From: Hymenobacter sp. UV11
Lineage (GTDB): Bacteria; Bacteroidota; Bacteroidia; Cytophagales; Hymenobacteraceae
Reading direction: 5' to 3'
NCBI RefSeq assembly: GCF_004684095.1
Contig: NZ_SRII01000011.1
Span: 62,001 to 126,000 of the forward strand
DNA: 64,000 nucleotides
Part shown: positions 50,721-60,518 of the stretch, in pieces
How positions within the stretch are numbered: position 1 is the first letter of the stretch
Layout of the letters: each line of letters starts with the position of its first letter
Position numbers and translations under genes: made by a program
Notes under the pieces: model-generated
Databases searched by the model: none
Seen by the model: only the letters and a program-made list of their open reading frames with translations
What the model was told of the DNA's origin: nothing

Positions 50721-52274
50721 ATGTTCAAGCGCCATCACTACCACGCCGACCTAGTTGCCACCCAGTTCCTGGTGCGCCGGGAGCTGCTGCGGCAGCTTTT
50801 ACTCTTTGACGAAGCCAATCTGGCACCTTTGCTGGCAGGCGAGGCGTTGGTCATGGAGCCCTTGCGGCAGTTGGAAACGGTCACCCGCGCTACGGCGGAG
50901 GCCGTTTTTTTTACGAATTACCGCTTGCTGGGGAGTGCTGTTTATCAGCTACTTCGCTGGTCACACGAGGAGCTGCAAGCAGGCACCGGGGCCGAGGCTC
51001 ATCTGCGGGCGGCCCGGGCCAATATCCGGCTCCTTCGCCTGGAAGAGGCGGGTTATCCCGACCCGTTTAAAGCCCAGCTGGCGCAGTGCCTGGCGCTGGT
51101 TGGCACGGCCCCACAGGTACCAGCTGTCGGCGCCGTGGTGCAAAGTCTGCTGGCACTGCCTTTCCCGACCAGGTATGCCTTCGAGGAAGACCCCCTGGCA
51201 GAATTGCGTCAGGCGGCTGCTTCTACTACTCCCGCGGCGGAGACTGCCCCACCGCTGCTGCTGTCGGCCGAGTTTTTTATTGACGACGAGCCCTGGGCCA
51301 ATCCGCAGGTGCTGGAGCCCGCCGCTATGTACGCCGTGCGGGGGCTGCTGACGCCCAACTACTGGCCGGCGGGCTACGACCGCCTACTGCTGGGGCCGGT
51401 GTCAACGACGGACAGCAGCTTATACAGCCTGGAACTGGCCGAAGTGCGCCCCTTACCAGCCACCACAACCTACGCGGTCAGCGGGCGGGTGGTCTTCCCA
51501 TTTCCGCAGCACCGCCCCGAGGATGCCTATGCCATCAAGCTACTGGCGTACTACGAGAGCCCGGCGGGGGAGCGTCTGCCCGTGCCCCTTATCGGCTACC
51601 ACCAGCTCCTGGCCCGGGTGCTCAGTCCGGACGCGGCCTATATTCCAACTGGATTCAGCGCCCTCAACCGGGTAGCCTTGGACATAGTAACCGCCCTGCA
51701 TTCTCTGCCCCGGCTGGCCAAGCAGGAATTAGCTGATTTCACCAAGCTGCTGCGGGGGGTTCTGAACTACCAAGGGGTGTGCTTGCAGCAGGGTATCTAC
51801 AAGGCCCAGGACAACGTCAGCGAGAATGCTTTTCGCGACCAGCTCATCCAGCACCTGAGTGGGTTGGACTACCTGGGCGAACACATCGTCAAGGAAGCTG
51901 AGGTAGCCGGCGGACGGGTAGAAATCAGCTTTCGGGGAATGGTGGCGGAGCTAAAAGTAGAAAAAACCATTTCCGACCGGGGCAAATTGCTGGCCAAGTA
52001 CGGCCCGCAGGCGAATACCTATGCTTCGACCAATACCAAGCAGCTATCCATTCTCTGCGTGCTGGACCTGACGAAGAAGACCCGCCCCCCTGCGCCGCCG
52101 CAAAACAGCGTCCAGCTCTGTACGCCTACCCTCCACGGCTTTGAGGGAACGGAACCCGCCTATCCTTGCCGGCAGGTACTGGTGGTGCTGGAGGGTAATA
52201 CCCAAAAGCCTAGCGCCTATAGCCGGGCTGGAAAAACTAGCCGTAGCACGGAGACCAGCAGCGCGGACGACTAG
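50721..52274 (+). CDS. Large protein with C-terminal PD-(D/E)XK-like nuclease domain
   Basis: A 517-residue protein (MFKRHHYHADLVATQFLVRR). The N-terminal half is helical. Residues 200-330 are beta-rich (TYAVSGRVVFPFPQHRPEDA). Residues 370-450 read LIQHLSGLDYLGEHIVKEAE, then GGRVEISFRGMVAELKVEK and STNTKQLSILCVLDLTKK. These fit the E, D-x(n)-ExK and Gln positions of PD-(D/E)XK nucleases. It follows the helical-repeat gene by 3 bp. It could be the nuclease effector of an undescribed system with the two genes before it. Confidence 0.6.
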   Translation: MFKRHHYHADLVATQFLVRRELLRQLLLFDEANLAPLLAGEALVMEPLRQLETVTRATAEAVFFTNYRLLGSAVYQLLRWSHEELQAGTGAEAHLRAARANIRLLRLEEAGYPDPFKAQLAQCLALVGTAPQVPAVGAVVQSLLALPFPTRYAFEEDPLAELRQAAASTTPAAETAPPLLLSAEFFIDDEPWANPQVLEPAAMYAVRGLLTPNYWPAGYDRLLLGPVSTTDSSLYSLELAEVRPLPATTTYAVSGRVVFPFPQHRPEDAYAIKLLAYYESPAGERLPVPLIGYHQLLARVLSPDAAYIPTGFSALNRVALDIVTALHSLPRLAKQELADFTKLLRGVLNYQGVCLQQGIYKAQDNVSENAFRDQLIQHLSGLDYLGEHIVKEAEVAGGRVEISFRGMVAELKVEKTISDRGKLLAKYGPQANTYASTNTKQLSILCVLDLTKKTRPPAPPQNSVQLCTPTLHGFEGTEPAYPCRQVLVVLEGNTQKPSAYSRAGKTSRSTETSSADD

Positions 52275-52772
52275 CAAAGATGGTACGGGCACCCCAGCCG
52301 CGCAAGCAGGCTACCCCTTGTCCAGTACCCGCTTTGGCTAGGTTAAACCAAAACGGGTTTCTGCTGCCTAGCGTTGGCAAAGCCATTGCCTGGCTTGCCA
52401 GTGGCTACGGCTGACAAACGCTGATAGAATTAGACGCGACGACTGACGTGCGCAGGTAGCTGCTGGGCACCCAGGAGCGCGAGCGCTTGGATAGCGCCCT
52501 GCACCTATTTTTACCCCACTGCCTTAAACCATGCTGCATTGGGATGAGAGAAGTAAAAGGGCCGCTGCCGCCCGCAAATAAGCAGGGTAGCGCTGCATGA
52601 AGTAGTCGCTCGCCGGGGTAGCCCACTTTCCAGGACCCGCACTGGCTGCGCGAAGTCGGCTTGTTTGCTTGGTTGCGGCATCCCTGACGGCTCGCTAACT
52701 TCACTTCCCTATCAAGCCCTTTCCCGACCGGGCTACTACCCGGCGGCCCGGCTTCTTTCTTTCTGCTCCCCT
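52275..52772. other. Intergenic, no supported gene
   Basis: About 500 bases before the helicase gene. Frames are broken and composition is mixed. It may contain decayed coding sequence, but nothing recognisable. Confidence 0.4.
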
Positions 52773-53990
52773 ATGACTTCCTCTCCGGTACCCACGGCCA
52801 CTAGCTCGGCATTGGCGCGAAAACAAGTGCTCCAAGACCAGGTGCTGGCAGTAATAAGCAAACCCCGGCTAGCCGGGGCGGCCGTTGCCATGGGAGTTGG
52901 CAAGACCCTCATCGGGCTGCGCGACATGGACCGCCTGCTGGCAAGTAGCCAACTCAGCGGACCCGTCACCAAGCCCTTTCTGGTAGCGGCCCCGACTCAG
53001 GCCATTCTGGACTCCTGGCCCCAAGAAGCGCAGAAGTTCGGCCTAACCCATTTGCTCGACCACATCGCCTTCACGACGTATCGCTCCCTGAGCAAACTGC
53101 TGGCTAGTGGCCACTATCACAAGCTCTACCTCGATGAGTGCCACGCGCTCAAAGATTCGCACGAGCCGGGACTGAAGGCCCACGCCGCCCGCAAGAAAAG
53201 CATCCTGGGTTTGACGGGCACCCCGCCGGCGCAAGCGAATTCGGAGAAGGGCCGGCTGGTGGCCACGTACTGCCCCATCCTGATTGACTATACCACCGAC
53301 GAGGCCGTGCTCGCGGGCCTGCTTAACGATTACCGGCTGGTGGTGCACCGCCTGCCCCTGAGCGCGGTGCGCGACTACCAGATTACCTTCAAATCGGGCA
53401 GCCAGTTCACGACCAGCGAGCGCGAAAACTATCTCTACTGGACGACCCGGCTGGCCAATGCAGCCCAGGACCAGCTTCCCGTCGAGACGCTGCGCATCCT
53501 GCGGATGCAGGCGCTGATGAACTATCCCAGCAAGGGGCGCTACATGGCCCACCTTGCCAGCGAGTTCTCGGAGAAGGTGCTGCTCTTCACCTGCAACCAG
53601 CAGCAGGCCGAAGAGCAGGCCGACCATACCTACCATTCCAAGAACAAAGAGAGTCAGGCGAACCTAGCCAAGTTCAACACCGGTGACATCCAGCGCCTGG
53701 CCTGCGTCGCCCAACTCTCGGAAGGCGTCAATATTCCGAACCTACGAATAGGCATCATCTGGCACGCCTTCGGCAATGAGCGCAAGGCCGCCCAGCGCAT
53801 TGGTCGGTTGCTGCGCCTCAATCCCGACCAGACGGCCACGGTGCACCTGCTCATGTACCAGGATACGATTGATGAGCACTGGGTAGCCCAGGCCCTGGCC
53901 GCGTTTGACCCCGCCAAAATCAGCTACGTGGATGCTACTGGCTATGACTTGCCAGCCTCAGCTACGCCGCTTATCAGTGATGCCCAATAG
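52773..53990 (+). CDS. SF2 DEAD/DEAH-like helicase
   Basis: The ATG at 52773 gives 405 residues (MTSSPVPTATSSALARKQVL). Motifs in order: I AGAAVAMGVGKTLIGL, Ia LVAAPTQAILDSW, II KLYLDECHALKDS, III ILGLTGTPP, and VI AAQRIGRLLRLNPDQ. It is a compact SF2 ATPase of phage-helicase size without extra domains. It may complete the operon with the zinc, helical-repeat and nuclease proteins, although 498 bp separate them. It could also be an independent plasmid helicase. Confidence 0.8.
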   Translation: MTSSPVPTATSSALARKQVLQDQVLAVISKPRLAGAAVAMGVGKTLIGLRDMDRLLASSQLSGPVTKPFLVAAPTQAILDSWPQEAQKFGLTHLLDHIAFTTYRSLSKLLASGHYHKLYLDECHALKDSHEPGLKAHAARKKSILGLTGTPPAQANSEKGRLVATYCPILIDYTTDEAVLAGLLNDYRLVVHRLPLSAVRDYQITFKSGSQFTTSERENYLYWTTRLANAAQDQLPVETLRILRMQALMNYPSKGRYMAHLASEFSEKVLLFTCNQQQAEEQADHTYHSKNKESQANLAKFNTGDIQRLACVAQLSEGVNIPNLRIGIIWHAFGNERKAAQRIGRLLRLNPDQTATVHLLMYQDTIDEHWVAQALAAFDPAKISYVDATGYDLPASATPLISDAQ

Positions 53991-54479
53991 TCGGGGGAGT
54001 TACCCCACCTTATCCTACCCTATCAGTTACAAGTATTCTGACTACGACGCCAAAATGGCGTAATGCTCCTATGAGCATCTGCCTTTAGGCAAAAGGCTGG
54101 CGCTCACCTTGGTGATACGCAGATAGGACTTACGCACTGCCTACAACTGCTTGTCTCGCGCAGCTTCGCGTAAGTCTTATGCCTAAAGTCTCAATTTTTT
54201 TAGCCAGCCAATTCATTTAGTCTGGTTAAACCGGCCAAACTGGTTAAGCTGATTAATTCTGAACTGCTCAGTTTGGCCAGCTAAGTATGCTAAGAATCCT
54301 TTCCCGAAAACAAGCGGATAACTCACCTGGTAAATCTTGAAAACCAGCTAGCTTGTTACCCGCTACGCTACTCAATAACAATCCTATAGTCCAACATAGA
54401 CTTGCTATTTGGTAGTAGCAGCGCCGTAGCATCGACTCCGCTCGGGCTGTCCTTACAGCACGTATTGCGATACGATTGC
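53991..54479. other. Intergenic with several dyads
   Basis: No gene. Visible pairs include GACTTACGC and GCGTAAGTC around 54126-54177, and GGCCAAACTG with CAGTTTGGCC around 54232-54282. Near the second pair, the word GGTTAA is repeated. These may be terminators or partition sites at the end of the parAB 2 locus. Confidence 0.4.
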
Positions 54480-54833
54480 CTAGTGGTGGCGGCGCCCACG
54501 ACGCCGCACGTCTTCGCCCTCGGGAATAGGCCGCTGGCTGTCGGGAAACTGGGCCAGGTAGGCTTCGAGTGCCTTATTAATCAGGTATGACTTTTCTCCT
54601 TTCGGGCCCGGGGTATAAAAGCTAAGGCGGTGCAGGGCATCATCATTGGCCTCAGTCAGGATGAAAGTACCCTTTCGGGTGGCGGGGGCGGCGACTGCTG
54701 GCTGCGCGGCCAGCGGTGGGGCGGCGGGTGGCGGGGTAGCTATCGGGGATGCCTGCGGAGGCCGGGGGGGCTGCGCGCGGCTGGCCCCGGTTAGCAGGTC
54801 ATTAATATCGCGGGGGCCGGAGGAAGTAGCCAT
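54480..54833 (-). CDS. Partition partner protein (ParB-like, RHH type) 2
   Basis: A 117-residue protein. A Pro/Ala-rich N-terminal half (RAQPPRPPQASPIATPPPAA) acts as a flexible arm. Residues 55-100 (FILTEANDDALHRLSFYTPG, then EKSYLINKALEAYLAQF) form a strand-helix-helix typical of ribbon-helix-helix centromere binders. It follows parA 2 by 34 bp. Confidence 0.7.
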   Translation of the reverse strand: MATSSGPRDINDLLTGASRAQPPRPPQASPIATPPPAAPPLAAQPAVAAPATRKGTFILTEANDDALHRLSFYTPGPKGEKSYLINKALEAYLAQFPDSQRPIPEGEDVRRRGRRHH

Positions 54834-54867
54834 AGGTAAAGTAAAAGGAGAAGCGTGAGGAAAACAA

Positions 54868-55674
54868 CTATAGGCGCGTGAGCACCTCGTCGGTCAAACT
54901 TTGGAAATCAGCGACCGCGTTGGACTCCGGCGTGCGGAGCTGCGCCGGAATGGCGTCGCGCTGGGCATCCCCCAGGCGCTTGTCAGTGCGCACATTGGCC
55001 ATCACCTTACCCGGAAACAAATGATTAGCCGCCGCCACAATATCGGCGTGCAGGGTATTACGTACCCTGGGATTGAAATCGGTAAAGAAGAGACCGATAA
55101 AACGCAGGTTCGGATTCATGCCTGGCTCCTGCTGAATCAAGGTCGTTAGCTCGGCCAGCTTGTTGAGCGATTTAAGTGAAAAGTAGCTGGGCAGGGCTGG
55201 GGCTAAGTAATGCGTAGCGGCGCACAGCCCAATGAGCGTAATGTCTTCCAAAGACGGGGGGCAGTCAATGACGACGAAATCAAAGCCGCCGGCCTCGGCT
55301 GCCAGCACGTCCCGGAGGGCGAAGCGAAAGTCATCGGGCCGGTGCGCGATTAGCTCCTTCGAGCGCGGTTTCAAGTCATCGTCCGTCGGCAGCAGCCAGA
55401 GTGTTGGCAGCTTCGTTTGTACCAGCGCATCCAGCAGCCCGCCTCCCGCCAGCAGTACCTGGCCTGTGCTAGCGGTGTACTCTTCACGGGTCAGCGCAGA
55501 GGTGGCATCCCCCTGCACATCCAGGTCGACGAGAAGCACTTGGTAGCCACGGTTAGCCAGCTCGCCGCTAAGATTCAAGCTAGTGGTTGTCTTGCCAACT
55601 CCCCCCTTGCGGCCAACTACCGCAATAATGACGGGGGGCTGTTTTTCTTTCACGGGTGGGTTCTTCTTTTTCAT
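54868..55674 (-). CDS. parA: ParA partition ATPase 2
   Basis: The start at ATG 55674 gives 268 residues, with a Lys-rich lead (MKKKNPPVKEKQPP), then IIAVVGRKGGVGKTTTSLNL (deviant Walker A). LLVDLDVQGDATSALT and FDFVVIDCPPSLEDITLIGL follow. It differs clearly from ParA 1, which supports two partition systems from separate plasmids. A 15-bp-arm dyad lies 76 bp upstream of its start. Confidence 0.92.
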   Translation of the reverse strand: MKKKNPPVKEKQPPVIIAVVGRKGGVGKTTTSLNLSGELANRGYQVLLVDLDVQGDATSALTREEYTASTGQVLLAGGGLLDALVQTKLPTLWLLPTDDDLKPRSKELIAHRPDDFRFALRDVLAAEAGGFDFVVIDCPPSLEDITLIGLCAATHYLAPALPSYFSLKSLNKLAELTTLIQQEPGMNPNLRFIGLFFTDFNPRVRNTLHADIVAAANHLFPGKVMANVRTDKRLGDAQRDAIPAQLRTPESNAVADFQSLTDEVLTRL

Positions 55675-55749
55675 GAGATGCAGAAAGGCGATTCTTTGGC
55701 CTGTTAGGGAGGCGAGCAAATGTAACTGGCTAAAATGTTTCTACAATAC

Positions 55750-55786
55750 AAACCATACAAAATGGTTAAAACATTTTGTATGGTTT
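55750..55786. promoter_or_regulatory. parS: Dyad and repeat region upstream of parA 2
   Basis: AAACCATACAAAATG and CATTTTGTATGGTTT are perfect 15-bp arms around GTTAAAA. The core AAAACATTTT or close variants recur at about 55857 and again around 56405-56466. This is a likely centromere and operator. Confidence 0.65.
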
Positions 55787-57274
55787 AACCATTTGCCTTC
55801 TTTTTGTTGAGGTATTATATTTTTGATAATCAGTTATTTGCAGTAAAAACGAGTAAAACATTTTAAATGGATAAAATGGATAAACAATCTAAAGATTAAC
55901 TGCTGATTAGCTTTTTAGGCTGTATTAGCCATATAAACCAGTTAAAACAGGAACAGCCAGCCTACTAGGGTCGCTAAGCTGTTGGCAATGCCATACAAGT
56001 AAATCTGTATTTCTATTCTGTCTTCCTACCCAACTAGCAACTAAACCGCGTGCCATTCCTGACGGACTCCTAGATGTAAGCTTACGCCGTGAGTACCGAG
56101 GCGTTGAATTTGCCAAAAGCTATTAAAGAGGGCTGAAGTGGCCTGGGCACCCAGTCCCATGCTTAGTTGAATAATCCGCCAGTCTGGTCGCTTTGTGGGC
56201 CAGTAGTTACGTAGTAAAATTGCTATGCAGCACGCATGAAAAGGTGATAAGTGGAAGCCAAGGGTAGCACCTGGGTCCGATATGTAAGATGGCCTTATGA
56301 CTGCCCGTTGCGCTATTCGCACTTAGCTACCCCACTCGTGGAGACGAGTATTGTCAGCTTTGGCTTACAACTAGATTATGTTTTTAGATTAACTATGCGA
56401 ACAGAATGCACCAACTGTTTTAATATGTTTTAGACAATTAAAACATATTAACTGTGTAAAACATTTTACCCAATACCCTCTTTTACCTAAGCTGCACTAA
56501 CGCCAGGTTATGGGCCTGCATACTGGGGGTTAATATGTACACCATGCCCCAAAATATAGTACCAGACGACGGCTTAACAATGGTCTGGCCACACGGTCGC
56601 CACTTAGCCATACTTACATAAAGGCGGTAAAGGGATAACATCTGCCAGCGACTACTCAGCGCACGGCTACTTCGCATTTAGGGCAAAGTCTTAGCCTATT
56701 TAGTTCTTTCCCCACTGCCTATGGCACTGTTCGGCTAAGCGACCCCGCTAAGTCAATATACGCGAGTAGTCAGCCAGCTTAGAGGTAGGGAGCGCCACGG
56801 TATGTAAGGTAGTAGGCGGCACCGCGTAGTAGAAGTGGAAACAAGGAAACTGACGAGCACCCGAGGCGCACGCTGTAAAAGGGTTAGCCAGTAGGGTAGG
56901 GGGCAGGTTTCCCATGGCCGTTATGACAAGTGCTTCAGTGGATGGTACCCAATAGTAGTTAGTAAAGTAGCGCCACGCTGGCAGCGCTGTTATGTGCTAT
57001 GCAGGCATTGCTACAGTGCATGGGAAATGCGGCTATGCATGGGAAATGCGGCTATCTGCTACCACTAATCGGCGGATGGCTGCCTCTCGGAAGCCGCTTT
57101 TCAGCACTGGTGGGTGGGCAACTGTGCCTTTCGCCGTCACGTGCACGAACGCCGTGGCCTCGACTACGCGGCTTTATGCAGCTGTGCACCACTCGCTCTA
57201 CGAGCCCGGCGTAGACCTGCGCGCTCGCTTTGGCTGTCGCTAGCACGTATCTTTTCATCCTTATCTCCCTTTCC
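55787..57274. other. Long intergenic region without a supported gene
   Basis: About 1.5 kb. The left part is AT-rich with AAAACATTTT-like words to about 56470. A minus-strand frame at 56041-56322 (HLSPFHACCIAILLRNYWPT) looks faintly membrane-like but has no start context or family. At 57018-57054 a 19-bp unit GCATGGGAAATGCGGCTAT occurs twice in tandem. Confidence 0.4.
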
Positions 57275-58372
57275 ATGCGTCACGTCGCCATTGCTCTGCT
57301 ACTGACTGCTACCCTACTGGGCTGCAAGAAGAACGACGACCCCACCACCAACGGGGCCTCCGTGTCAACCTATGTCGTCAGTACACTGGCTGGCACTGGC
57401 ACTGGCACCAGCGGCCGCGCCGACGGGACGGGCGGTACGGCCACTTTTGCCGGGCCAAATCAGACTGCTCTCGATGCGCAGGGCAACCTCTACGTAACTG
57501 ATAGCGACAACCATTGTATTCGTAAGGTGACGCCGGCCGGGGTAGTGAGTACGCTGGCCGGTCGCGGCACTGCCGGCTATCTTGATGGCCCCGCCGCTAC
57601 CGCCGCTTTCAATTATCCCATCGGCGTGGCCGTGGACGGGCAAGGTACCGTGTACGTGGCCGACAACAACAACAACTGCATCCGCGCTATTAGTCCGGCC
57701 GGGGTGGTAAGCACCTGGGCTGGTACTACGGCCCCCGGCCTTCAGGATGGTCCGGCCGCCACGGCCCGCTTCTGGGAGCCCATGGGTCTGGCCTGCGACC
57801 AGCAGGGCCGGCTGTATGTGGCCGACGCGCGCAACGAGCGTATCCGCCAGATTAGCGCCCAGGGTGTGGTGAGTACGCTGGCTGGCAGCGGCTCTACCGA
57901 CGTGAAGTTCGTGCCCGACAACTTTGCTGACGGCCCCGCCGCGACCGCTCTTTTCTACTACCCCAGTGGTGTAGCCGTGGACGGGCAGGGCACCGTGTAC
58001 GTGGCTGATTACAACAACCACCGAATTCGTAAAATCGCGGCAGGTACGGTAAGCACTGTGGCCGGCAGTACTGGTGGTTACGCCGACGGCCTTGGCAGTC
58101 AGGCCAAGCTTTATCTGCCCACCAGCTTGGCCGTAGACGCTGGTGGCGTGCTCTACGTGGCCGACTGGGGCAACGGCTGCCTGCGTCGCATCGAAACCAC
58201 CGGCCAGGTAAGTCTGCTGGCGGGTAACCCCCGTACGCTGGGCTACCTCGACGGGCCAGCCGCCACTTCGGTCTTCAGTCGCAGTGCAGGTATCGCGGTG
58301 CTGCCGTCGGGCGCGCTGCTATACGTAGCCGACTCCAACAATCGGCGCATCCGGCAACTCACCCGGCAGTAG
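57275..58372 (+). CDS. NHL-repeat lipoprotein
   Basis: The start at ATG 57275 gives 365 residues. MRHVAIALLLTATLLGC is a lipoprotein signal, with the acylated Cys in LLGCKK. Five to six NHL repeats follow, each like AVDGQGTVYVADNNNNCIRA then GVVSTLAG, with a DGPAATA connector, together a six-bladed propeller. It is probably an outer-membrane surface lipoprotein that binds carbohydrate or protein. The central repeats are similar at DNA level, which could allow recombination. Confidence 0.85.
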   Translation: MRHVAIALLLTATLLGCKKNDDPTTNGASVSTYVVSTLAGTGTGTSGRADGTGGTATFAGPNQTALDAQGNLYVTDSDNHCIRKVTPAGVVSTLAGRGTAGYLDGPAATAAFNYPIGVAVDGQGTVYVADNNNNCIRAISPAGVVSTWAGTTAPGLQDGPAATARFWEPMGLACDQQGRLYVADARNERIRQISAQGVVSTLAGSGSTDVKFVPDNFADGPAATALFYYPSGVAVDGQGTVYVADYNNHRIRKIAAGTVSTVAGSTGGYADGLGSQAKLYLPTSLAVDAGGVLYVADWGNGCLRRIETTGQVSLLAGNPRTLGYLDGPAATSVFSRSAGIAVLPSGALLYVADSNNRRIRQLTRQ

Positions 58373-59198
58373 CGGGCTAGTCCGTCGCTACCGGCGTGGC
58401 CGGTGGTGGAAGCTGTGCTTCGATGACCTGCGCTTCAATGCCGTTGACAACGCGTTAGGCTGCTTTCCATCCATTGTGCTGGAATGCTTTCTAAGTGTGT
58501 AGTCTTTTTCTTGCGTATAACGGCGTAGATTGATGTCTAAGGTCCCCACACCTAGCTCATAGCGTTTCGTGGTCACCTTGCCCGCTATTCTGGCCTTTAG
58601 CGTCGATTATTAGTGTGCTCAGGTGCTGCGTGGCTATTGCCGCGTGCCTTGTAGTATCGTTGGTCCACCGGCTAGGCTTCAAATTGGGACAATAGGGCCA
58701 TTAATGAATTGGCGTAGCCGCTTCTCATCTCCGTTGGTCAGGGAATAGGACAGATAAGCCACGCTTTTCTGTTTGGATAGCTTGGGTCAGCGAGAGTGCT
58801 TTCAATGTTTGGGTAGTTTCTGCGCTCCCTGCTTTATTGTACTGGTTGTGACTTCATAACCAAATGATTAAGGTAGGTCCAGGAGGGAATCTAGATTCGG
58901 GGGTAAAACTCGTTTTTTTAAAGGTTGGGGCAGCAAGATACCTAACTGGTTATTGTCCCCAAAAGGCCCGTTATCGGGTGACAACTACCATTTAATCGTT
59001 AATATTATACTGAATCTTCGTAAAGTACAATCCCTTTTTTTTGCGTTAAGGTCAGCGGAATGGGTGTTTGTTCCTTGCAGACGTCATAGGTTTTCCACAG
59101 CTTTTGAAAGCTAAATTTGGCGGCCCACTAAATAGTAGGAATAATTACCAGCTAGTACTTACTCTACACTACCTAGTTACTCTATAAGGAGTAAACGG
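58373..59198. other. Intergenic region before rep 2
   Basis: No supported gene in about 800 bases. An inverted copy of the rep 2 iteron core (GGGGGTAAAACTCG, about 58899-58912) stands 300 bp before the main array. Sequence at 58960-59060 is AT-rich. Confidence 0.45.
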
Positions 59199-59330
59199 AA
59201 TAAAGCGAGTTTTACCCCCGAATTCGACTTGAATAAAGCGAGTTTTACCCCCGAATTCGACTTGAATAAAGCGAGTTTTACCCCTGGTTACCGAATGAAT
59301 AAAGCGAGTTATGCCCCGGCAAAAAGCGAG
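59199..59330 (+). repeat. Iteron array, probable origin of rep 2
   Basis: AATAAAGCGAGTTTTACCCC starts at 59199, 59232, 59265 and 59298, with an exact 33-bp period (three helical turns). The first two units are identical over 33 bp, the third has a changed tail, and the fourth is degenerate (GTTATGCCCC). A shorter AAAAGCGAGTAGG follows at about 59321. The rep 2 start lies 64 bp downstream. Confidence 0.88.
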
Positions 59331-59393
59331 TAGGTTATCAACAACCCGCTTTTTTTGTGATACATTAGGGGCAATCTTTGTCTACTCCCTGCC

Positions 59394-60518
59394 ATGGCCT
59401 ACAAACGCCGCCCCACCGCCACTTCGGCGCTGCCCCTGACGCTCGTGTATGAGCCGCAGCATAAAGAATTAGTCAAGCAGCACTGGAACGTCACGTTTGC
59501 ACGTCAAATCAAGATGAGTGTGGCGGCCAAGCGCATTATGGCGCGGGTGCTGGACCAGATTCGGGACGATGATTTTCAGCTGCGGGAATACTATCAGCTG
59601 GCCTTGGGGGACATTACCGATAGCGTGGGCATAAGCCGGGAAAATGCGTACCGGGAGGTGGAAGTAGCCCTGCGGGAGTTGGTTGCGACTAGCTGGGAGT
59701 TTAAAGATGTGGAAAACGAGAAGTGGCAGATTCGGCACCTGCTCGATACCACGAAGGAACAGCCGGTGGGCTACCAGAATGGCGTTATCACCGTACTGCT
59801 GAATCCGCAGCTGGCCCCGTATTTCATTCAGATTGCGCACTACACTACTTACCGGCTCGACAGCTACCTGAAGCTGCGTAGCTGGTACTCGATGCGGCTG
59901 TATGAGATTCTGGCGGCGTTTCGCGATACCGGGGTCTGGGAAGTGGGACTCGATGAGTACCGGCAGCTTTTGGACTGCTGGCACCAGACGGACAAGCGCG
60001 GGCGGGTGCTGAAGGACAAGGACGGGCAGCCCCGACTGAAATACCCCAGTGTCAACGACCTCATCAGCTACACCACTACTGAGCCGCTCGCGGAGCTGGC
60101 CGATACCGAGCTTGCTTTTCGGGTACTCCCGCGCTACGAGACGGCCCGCACCGGCCGCGGGCGGCGAAAAATTGAGGGGCTGCGCTTTGAGCTGCTGCAC
60201 CCGCAGGCCACGACTATTCCCACTGCGTGGCTGAAGAACTCGGTGACCGGGCCGATTATCGAGAAGCTGCGGGGGTGGAGAGTATCGGATAAGAATATCG
60301 CGCTTTACGCGACCACGCTGCAGCGCGCCGGGATTGCCAAGCTTATTCGCGAGTGGGAGTTGAAAGAGAACTCGGCCCGGCGCATCGATAGCCGCGAGAA
60401 ATATTGCAACGCGGCCTTTGTGCGCGCTGCCAAAGCTATCCTGGAGGAACAGAAGGCCGAAGCGCTGCAAGTTAAGCAGGACCTGCAGCTAGGTTTATTC
60501 AGCGGTGATAAGCAGTAA
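59394..60518 (+). CDS. rep: Replication initiation protein 2 (Rep_3 type)
   Basis: A 374-residue initiator. LVKQHWNVTFARQIKMSVAA and AKRIMARVLDQIRDDD start the first winged helix, with SVGISRENAYREVEVALREL as its recognition region. SYLKLRSWYSMRLYEILAAF is the conserved Rep_3 linker helix, then LDEYRQLLDCWHQTDKRGRV and LKDKDGQPRLKYPSVNDLI. It should bind the 33-bp iterons upstream. It is paralogous to rep 3 (about half of residues identical by eye), unlike rep 1. Confidence 0.9.
   Translation: MAYKRRPTATSALPLTLVYEPQHKELVKQHWNVTFARQIKMSVAAKRIMARVLDQIRDDDFQLREYYQLALGDITDSVGISRENAYREVEVALRELVATSWEFKDVENEKWQIRHLLDTTKEQPVGYQNGVITVLLNPQLAPYFIQIAHYTTYRLDSYLKLRSWYSMRLYEILAAFRDTGVWEVGLDEYRQLLDCWHQTDKRGRVLKDKDGQPRLKYPSVNDLISYTTTEPLAELADTELAFRVLPRYETARTGRGRRKIEGLRFELLHPQATTIPTAWLKNSVTGPIIEKLRGWRVSDKNIALYATTLQRAGIAKLIREWELKENSARRIDSREKYCNAAFVRAAKAILEEQKAEALQVKQDLQLGLFSGDKQ

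Noticed and set aside
56041..56322. Minus-strand 93-aa ORF with hydrophobic stretch
   Set aside because: No start context, no partner and no recognised family; mentioned only within the intergenic note.
57018..57054. Tandem 19-bp duplication as a regulatory array
   Set aside because: Only two copies, no gene closely downstream in a fitting position, and no dyad; it looks like simple slippage.
58388..58576. Minus-strand 62-aa ORF after the NHL lipoprotein gene
   Set aside because: Basic, low-complexity and without start context; nothing supports it as a gene.
59199..59330. Regular 33-bp repeats resembling a CRISPR array
   Set aside because: The whole 33-bp unit repeats, with no unique spacers. 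It directly precedes a Rep_3 gene and an inverted copy exists, so these are iterons. The same applies to 4890-5055 and 61101-61206.
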